The position numbers and the translations under genes are program-made. The notes under the pieces are model-generated. The model made no database searches and was not told the DNA's origin. It saw only the letters and a program-made list of their open reading frames with translations. Positions 60,304 through 64,000 of a DNA stretch of 64,000 nucleotides are shown in pieces (position 1 is the stretch's first letter; the number at the start of each line of letters is the position of its first letter). The stretch comes from Firmicutes bacterium ASF500 (GTDB taxonomy: Bacteria; Bacillota; Clostridia; Oscillospirales; Oscillospiraceae), in the NCBI GenBank assembly GCA_000492175.2, contig CP097573.1, positions 3,224,001 to 3,288,000 on the forward strand, in the 5' to 3' direction.

Positions 60304-60344
60304 TTTTCTTTTTTTCATCTGTCTACTTGACAGGGGGCGGTTCA

Positions 60345-60495
60345 GTTTCAAAACCGCCGTTTGGTGTTTGTTTTCGTTTGGGGCGCGTTAATAGACAGCC
60401 GCCATTCAACGGTTTTTTTATATGCCGTTTCCGTTGGCGTCTGGGTGTCTCTGTGATTAACTCTTAACGATGGTTCGCTTTTCTACCTGAGCAAT
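60345..60495. other. Right arm of the hairpin split by the IS, then no gene
   Basis: TTTCAAAACCGCCGTTT is the partner of AAACGGCGGTCTTGAAA on the other side of the IS. The rest up to the next gene end shows nothing I recognise. Confidence 0.5.
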
Positions 60496-61644
60496 TTACA
60501 GCTTATTGATCCACGTCTGGAAAAACTTTTCGATCCCCGCCGTAGCTCCGGCCAGCCCCACATGGGAGGTTGGCAGGTTGTACTGACTGCAATATTGCTG
60601 TACCATCGCTCTTGCCTGTGTTAGTGTAGAAGAAAAACTTTGGACAAGGCCGCTCTTATTTCCAGTATTCAGCTTGGAGAACAAGTCAGCAATATTCCGT
60701 TCGGTTTTCACCGCATCCCGATTGCTGGAGGTTCCGGCAGCGTAGGATACTGTTTTCACCCAGGCGTCCGCCTTTTCAAGCTGTGCCATACCCTTTTCAT
60801 ACAGCCGGTCGATGCCTTTGGAGAACATCTGCCCAATCGTTCCCTTATCGCTGCCATAGTAGTTACCCAGGGATTTTGCAATTCCCATTTCTGCAAACGC
60901 CTCAATGTTATGGCCGGTCAGGGAGCCGGAGGTCATCCCGCTAAAGGACTGCGACAACTCCCGCCCTGTTTTCTGCATCTCAAGAAGCTGGGAAATAGAA
61001 ACCTCTCCGCCGCCCACAGTCAGGGTGGTCTTTACCTTGCTCAAATCCGGCGATCCGCCGTCCTTTATCTGCTGGGCCAGCTCCCGAACCACCGCCGTCA
61101 TCTGATCCTGCATACGGTTCACGTCCGCCTGGGTGTAATTCCCATCAGTGAAGAAGTCCAGCGTGTCCCGGACAAAATTCACATCGTTAATATTACGGTG
61201 GCGGAATACCTCGTTTTCGCCAAGGGCGGTGTACTCCTGAGCGGCGCTGAACAGGAAATCCGTCTCGCGGTAGAAGAAACCGTGGGTAGCTCCGCCGGAT
61301 GCGGCTGACTTGTTCGCGTCCTCAGCAGTAAAAACACCGGGCTGGATCGTCTCGATAATAAACCCCATACCCTTATTCTCCACAATGGTTTTGCCATCAT
61401 AGGAATCCACTCGCTTGCTGCCAAGCTGGGGCGTCAGGTCGATGGCTTCATCCCGGTGTTCCCGCCAATATTCATTGGCCCGTTTTTCCTCCGCTTTCCA
61501 GCGTTCCGCCATAGCGTCGCCGCTGACCTTTACGCCGGGTTCGCCTTTGGTGGCGGGGGTGCTGCTGCTGATATGTTTGACAAAAGGACCCTTGAACGCA
61601 TCCGGATGAAGCTGGCCCGAAGGCAAAATAGCTGGCATAGACAT
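60496..61644 (-). CDS. 382-residue protein of unknown function in the element
   Basis: AGGAGG lies eight bases before the ATG. No signal peptide or membrane segment is seen. The N-terminal third is charged (KAEEKRANEYWREHRDEAID), the middle acidic and helical (FVRDTLDFFTDGNYTQADVN), and the C-terminal third is helical with many Ser/Gly. It is cargo of the element, in one operon with 61723-62013 and perhaps 62016-62393. I do not recognise the family. Confidence 0.7.
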   Translation of the reverse strand: MSMPAILPSGQLHPDAFKGPFVKHISSSTPATKGEPGVKVSGDAMAERWKAEEKRANEYWREHRDEAIDLTPQLGSKRVDSYDGKTIVENKGMGFIIETIQPGVFTAEDANKSAASGGATHGFFYRETDFLFSAAQEYTALGENEVFRHRNINDVNFVRDTLDFFTDGNYTQADVNRMQDQMTAVVRELAQQIKDGGSPDLSKVKTTLTVGGGEVSISQLLEMQKTGRELSQSFSGMTSGSLTGHNIEAFAEMGIAKSLGNYYGSDKGTIGQMFSKGIDRLYEKGMAQLEKADAWVKTVSYAAGTSSNRDAVKTERNIADLFSKLNTGNKSGLVQSFSSTLTQARAMVQQYCSQYNLPTSHVGLAGATAGIEKFFQTWINKL

Positions 61645-61722
61645 AATTAAATCCTCCTAATTATAAGCAACTTACTTTCTGATGAATTGATTGAAAACTA
61701 TCATTTTATACTCGCCATTTCA

Positions 61723-62013
61723 TCAAGCGCGAATGTCTACCGATGTCTCAATAGACGGAGCCGGTTGAGAAGATTGCATTTCTGCGCGGGCCTCTCGATA
61801 CGCCTGTAAGTACACCGAGGCCGACTCGCCAAAAAATTCATGCTCTGCCTTGGTCTGTATATCCGTCCATCCTCCGCCGAGGCTGTTATAGCTTGCGATA
61901 TTTTCACCGTTAGGAGCGAAAATTTCAGCAGCCTGCTGGACTGAACTGATTTTTAGATTTGCGGAGCAGCCTCCCGACAGTTTTTCCAGCATCTTTTCCA
62001 ATGCCTGCAACAT
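61723..62013 (-). CDS. 96-residue protein of unknown function
   Basis: It starts at ATG 62013, two bases after the stop of the preceding gene, so translation is probably coupled; an earlier ATG at 62052 has no ribosome binding site. The product is helical with an acidic C-terminus (EHEFFGESASVYLQAYREAR). Family not recognised. Confidence 0.55.
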   Translation of the reverse strand: MLQALEKMLEKLSGGCSANLKISSVQQAAEIFAPNGENIASYNSLGGGWTDIQTKAEHEFFGESASVYLQAYREARAEMQSSQPAPSIETSVDIRA

Positions 62014-62015
62014 TT

Positions 62016-62393
62016 TTATCCGCCAACTAACGTGACATTCGGAATTGTCCATACGGTAAATTTCGCCCAGTAAACTTCAGCTGATACCATAAGTGTATCT
62101 GCATCGGTTACAAAAAAATATGTTCCGCCCATTTGCTCCCTAAATGTCGCATTCCAAGTATCTTCTACATAATTGAATAAGGCCGGACATTCGCCACGGT
62201 GTGATATATATATGTCAGCGTTATCATTAACAGCAACTTGAACATACGGCCTATCCTCGTTGATCTGCATAGCTGCGGCCAAGTATGGGATAGGGTTTCC
62301 GCGTTGAAAAATAACAGGAGAATATATAAGTATCAGGGAAGCAAGAAGTGCAGCACAAGCAGCAGCACAGCCGATTGCCAATTTGATTTTCAC
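62016..62393 (-). CDS. Membrane-anchored or secreted 125-residue protein
   Basis: It begins with GTG at 62393 after a weak AAGGG site. One N-terminal hydrophobic helix (IGCAAACAALLASLILIYSP) precedes an extracytoplasmic domain (RPYVQVAVNDNADIYISHRG). It directly follows the broken DUF4366 gene and is AT-richer than it, so this three-gene group was inserted into the conjugative module. Confidence 0.6.
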   Translation of the reverse strand: MKIKLAIGCAAACAALLASLILIYSPVIFQRGNPIPYLAAAMQINEDRPYVQVAVNDNADIYISHRGECPALFNYVEDTWNATFREQMGGTYFFVTDADTLMVSAEVYWAKFTVWTIPNVTLVGG

Positions 62394-62428
62394 AGCCCTT
62401 GTCTTTTGAAAGAGATTTGCAAAGCTTG

Positions 62429-62656
62429 TTAACCGTCCTGGTCCGTTGCGTTGTCCAGCACGGTCCCCGTCCCCTCCGGGGTGAACGGCTTGGGGTCCGG
62501 GGGCTGCTCCACGGGCAGGGGTTCCACAGGCTCCAGCCCCACCCAGGGGACATACTCGCCGCCCTCGTCTCCGCCGCCAGCGTAGGCGGGGACGGTAAGC
62601 ACCCCCACCATCAGGACGGCGCAGAGCATCGCCGCCAGCATACGGGATTTTTTCAT
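62429..62656 (-). pseudogene. DUF4366 / CD1107-type mobile element protein, 3'-truncated
   Basis: Seventy-five codons with a signal peptide (RMLAAMLCAVLMVGVLTVPA) and the proline-rich start of DUF4366 proteins of Tn1549-like elements, ending in FTPEGTGTVLDNATDQDG. Complete relatives continue after this motif with the folded domain, which is absent. AGGAGG precedes the ATG. Confidence 0.72.
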
Positions 62657-62904
62657 TATGTCTCCTCCTTTCCCTCGCCGGGCTTCTGGACACCGTGTCC
62701 AGAGGGCCCGCCCCGGAGCTGCCGGAGGAGGGCGGGCAGCTCGTCCAGGGACACACTCATGCCCCGCACGATGTCCACGATCTCCTCGTTCTCGGCCTCC
62801 CGGTGCTTCTGCTCCAGCTCTTTCAGCCGGGCCTGCTGCTCGCTGATCTTGGCCTTGACTTTCTCCATCTCGGCCCAAATTTTCGCGCTCTTGCTGACTG
62901 CCAT
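62656..62904 (-). CDS. DUF4315 family protein
   Basis: An 82-residue coiled-coil protein (KIWAEMEKVKAKISEQQARL) of the DUF4315 family found in Tn1549/CTn-type conjugative elements, located as usual before DUF4366. GGAGG lies eight bases before the ATG. The third 17-bp palindrome lies inside its last codons (GPSGHGVQKPG). Confidence 0.82.
   Translation of the reverse strand: MAVSKSAKIWAEMEKVKAKISEQQARLKELEQKHREAENEEIVDIVRGMSVSLDELPALLRQLRGGPSGHGVQKPGEGKEET
62686..62702. repeat. 17-bp palindrome, site 3
   Basis: CTGGACACCGTGTCCAG within the 3' end of the DUF4315 gene. Here it is translated and would add about six residues that most DUF4315 proteins probably lack. Confidence 0.75.
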
Positions 62905-62919
62905 TCAAAACCTCCTTGT

Positions 62920-63114
62920 TTATGGTAAACGCCCCCAGGCGTAAAAATGGGACTGCCAGTAGCTTGTATTCAGACTTGTAAATTGCACCGGGTCCCCGCA
63001 GTGGAGCATCATCCCGTCCCCCACATAGAGCCCACAGTGGGTCACGCCGTCCGGGTTCGGCGCGTCGTAGGTGTAGCGGAAGAATACCAAATCGCCGGGC
63101 CGTGGGGTGTTGCC
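62920..63114 (-). pseudogene. NlpC/P60 peptidase, C-terminal fragment
   Basis: Sixty-four codons read as the end of a C40 peptidase: TPRPGDLVFFRYTYDAPN, GVTHCGLYVGDGMMLHCG, then SHFYAWGRLP and stop. The catalytic histidine region (THCGLYVG) is present, but the catalytic cysteine lies in the lost part. In Tn916/Tn1549-like elements this lysozyme/endopeptidase opens the cell wall for conjugation. The fragment is cut where the FtsX-like sequence begins. Confidence 0.75.
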
Positions 63115-63525
63115 AATTCACTGACCGGATTTACAACTCTCTCCTTCTGCGGGCTGTATTTGAGTATTATTTTTATCATTCTTTCCTGCTCGGTTCTGGC
63201 TTTTGAACAGCTTTCTTCTATAGACAAAAACCGGAAAAATTATGCGGTGATTGATCGGCTGGGCGTATCAAGTCAGAAACAGGTTGCCTTGATACGCAAG
63301 GAACTTTCCACTGTGTTTTTTATCCCCTTGCTATTCCCCATCATACTTACCGTTTTCCTGATTGCAGGAACACAGCTCCTTTTCGGGAAATCGTTTTTGC
63401 AGGAAGGACTTGTGTTGTTCTATGGCATGGTGACAATTCTGTTATTCTGTGCTATTTACCTAACCTATTTTGGAGCAACAATGTTCCTGTTCAAAAAGGT
63501 AATTCTTCGGCCCAAAATAAGATAG
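63112..63525 (+). pseudogene. FtsX-like ABC permease, C-terminal fragment
   Basis: About 137 codons of the C-terminal membrane domain of a BceB/FtsX-type permease: a helix (FCGLYLSIIFIILSCSVLAF), the conserved cytoplasmic segment YAVIDRLGVSSQKQVALIRK, and two more helices, ending in RPKIR. The N-terminal part is missing; the sequence starts where the NlpC fragment of the opposite strand ends. This is the chromosomal side of the element's junction, or a deletion joint. Confidence 0.78.
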
Positions 63526-63550
63526 AGATTGTTGAAAGGAACGGTATTGT

Positions 63551-63865
63551 ATGAGCTGGGATATTGATGTTAGCGAAAAATTGTATCAACGCCTTGCAAA
63601 TGAGATTTTCTTTCGCATTTTACACGGCAAATATAGAACAGGAGATAAAATGCCTTCTTACACCGAGCTGGCAAAAGAAGCTGGAAGTAGCCCGGAAACT
63701 GTTAGGAAAGCATTTCGAGAACTACAACATTATGGCGTGATTGAAAAAATGCGGCGAGGTTATTTTGTAACTGCGGATGAAGCGGTTGTAATGGCTTATC
63801 GTCAACAATATCTTACAACCATTGAGAAAAAATATCTTGTTGCAAAAGCAAAAGTAGAAATCTGA
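63551..63865 (+). CDS. GntR family transcriptional regulator (YtrA type)
   Basis: A 104-residue regulator with the GntR winged helix (FFRILHGKYRTGDKMPSYTE, SSPETVRKAFRELQHYGVIE) and a short C-terminal dimerisation helix, as in the YtrA subfamily, which usually controls an adjacent ABC transporter. The fragment of such a permease lies 25 bases upstream. GAAAGGAACG precedes the ATG. Confidence 0.87.
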   Translation: MSWDIDVSEKLYQRLANEIFFRILHGKYRTGDKMPSYTELAKEAGSSPETVRKAFRELQHYGVIEKMRRGYFVTADEAVVMAYRQQYLTTIEKKYLVAKAKVEI

Positions 63866-63886
63866 AACAGTAATATTAAAGCTATC

Positions 63887-63928
63887 CTGCCCCGCCCGAC
63901 GGGGAAAGAAAAAACCGTTGCGGGGCAG
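63887..63928 (+). repeat. Hairpin downstream of the GntR gene
   Basis: CTGCCCCGC and GCGGGGCAG pair over 9 bp around a 24-base loop. No T run follows. Confidence 0.5.
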
Positions 63929-63964
63929 ATGGCTTTGTGCGCTCATTTCACCAATATGCCCTGA

Positions 63965-64000
63965 CGGCGGTTTTGAACATATTTCAAAGCCGCCGCTTTT
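63965..64000 (+). terminator. Terminator at the window end
   Basis: CGGCGG plus TTTGAA pair with TTTCAAA plus CCGCCG, and CTTTT follows at the very end of the window. The stem is similar to the hairpin split by the IS3-family element at 58952-60344. Confidence 0.7.

Larger units (their letters stand above)
58952..60344 (+). mobile_element. IS3-family (IS150-like) element, internally deleted
   Basis: 1393 bp with TGA-type ends: left TGATATGCTCCCTCTAAAGT and right (reverse strand) TGAACCGCCCCCTGTCAAGT, both running on into AGTAGACAG. A 3-bp duplication GTT flanks it. The flanks 58927-58943 and 60345-60362 are complementary (AAACGGCGG ... TTGAAA and TTTCAAAACCGCCGTTT), so the element sits in the loop of a former hairpin. 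OrfB lacks its centre, so the copy cannot move by itself. Confidence 0.88.

Overview
The window looks like a chromosomal segment of a GC-rich, strictly anaerobic Firmicute of the class Clostridia, most likely an Oscillospiraceae gut commensal of the Flavonifractor / Lawsonibacter / Pseudoflavonifractor kind. The reasons are AGGAGG-type ribosome binding sites, rubrerythrin/rubredoxin oxidative-stress genes, DUF1292, DUF4364, DUF4349 and DUF4366 proteins typical of Clostridia, and a codon-rich GC backbone interrupted by AT-richer mobile islands. The genus is a guess.

Layout. 1-640: the end of an IS1182-like insertion sequence (copy 1 of 3). 640-8600: response-regulator debris, then a MATE exporter with a choloylglycine-hydrolase-family enzyme and a divergent MerR regulator, then a TPR / DUF4037 / DUF4125 operon, then a WYL regulator with a DUF3795 protein. 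8628-14349: a minus-strand operon with its own promoter and terminator. It encodes a HARE-HTH/Mrr endonuclease, a PLD-nuclease/SF2-helicase fusion, a 57-residue protein, a DndD/SMC-like ATPase and a 173-residue protein. It is the best candidate in the window for a poorly described anti-DNA defence system. 14500-14866 is an IS3-family scar.

14886-29840 is the conserved backbone: PpiC foldase, a probable 6S RNA, DUF1292, a class A penicillin-binding protein, an ACT-domain regulator with homoserine dehydrogenase and aspartokinase, a secreted protein with a 55-residue membrane partner, a Cys-rich protein, DUF4364 plus a flavin-binding protein, a DUF4349 lipoprotein, a TVP38 membrane protein, and a Fur/PerR - rubrerythrin - rubredoxin operon.

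29842-47405 is a mosaic accessory island. It holds three related small genes with a resolvase, a second rubredoxin, two rubrerythrin fragments, chimeric remains of tyrosine and serine recombinases, Mu-like phage capsid debris, a truncated HipA-like kinase, a frameshifted rhuM, small regulators, two lipoproteins, and two complete IS1182-like copies. Each of these copies is flanked by a duplicated hairpin.

47536-54434 returns to backbone: a response regulator - ABC transporter - histidine kinase operon, a sigma factor with a DUF2461 protein, and two dehydrogenases. 54515-63114 is a decayed Tn4451/Tn1549-like element: a TnpX-type serine recombinase, TnpW, a sigma-like protein, DUF4315, DUF4366 and NlpC fragments, interrupted by an internally deleted IS3-family element. 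The recombinase end of this element adjoins a truncated old-yellow-enzyme gene. The window closes with the tail of an ABC permease and a GntR regulator.

Three themes stand out. First, insertion sequences here repeatedly land in DNA hairpins. Second, the IS1182-like transposase has no stop codon of its own and reads through the right inverted repeat into the duplicated hairpin. Third, the defence-like operon is compact, translationally coupled and does not match a system I can name with confidence.
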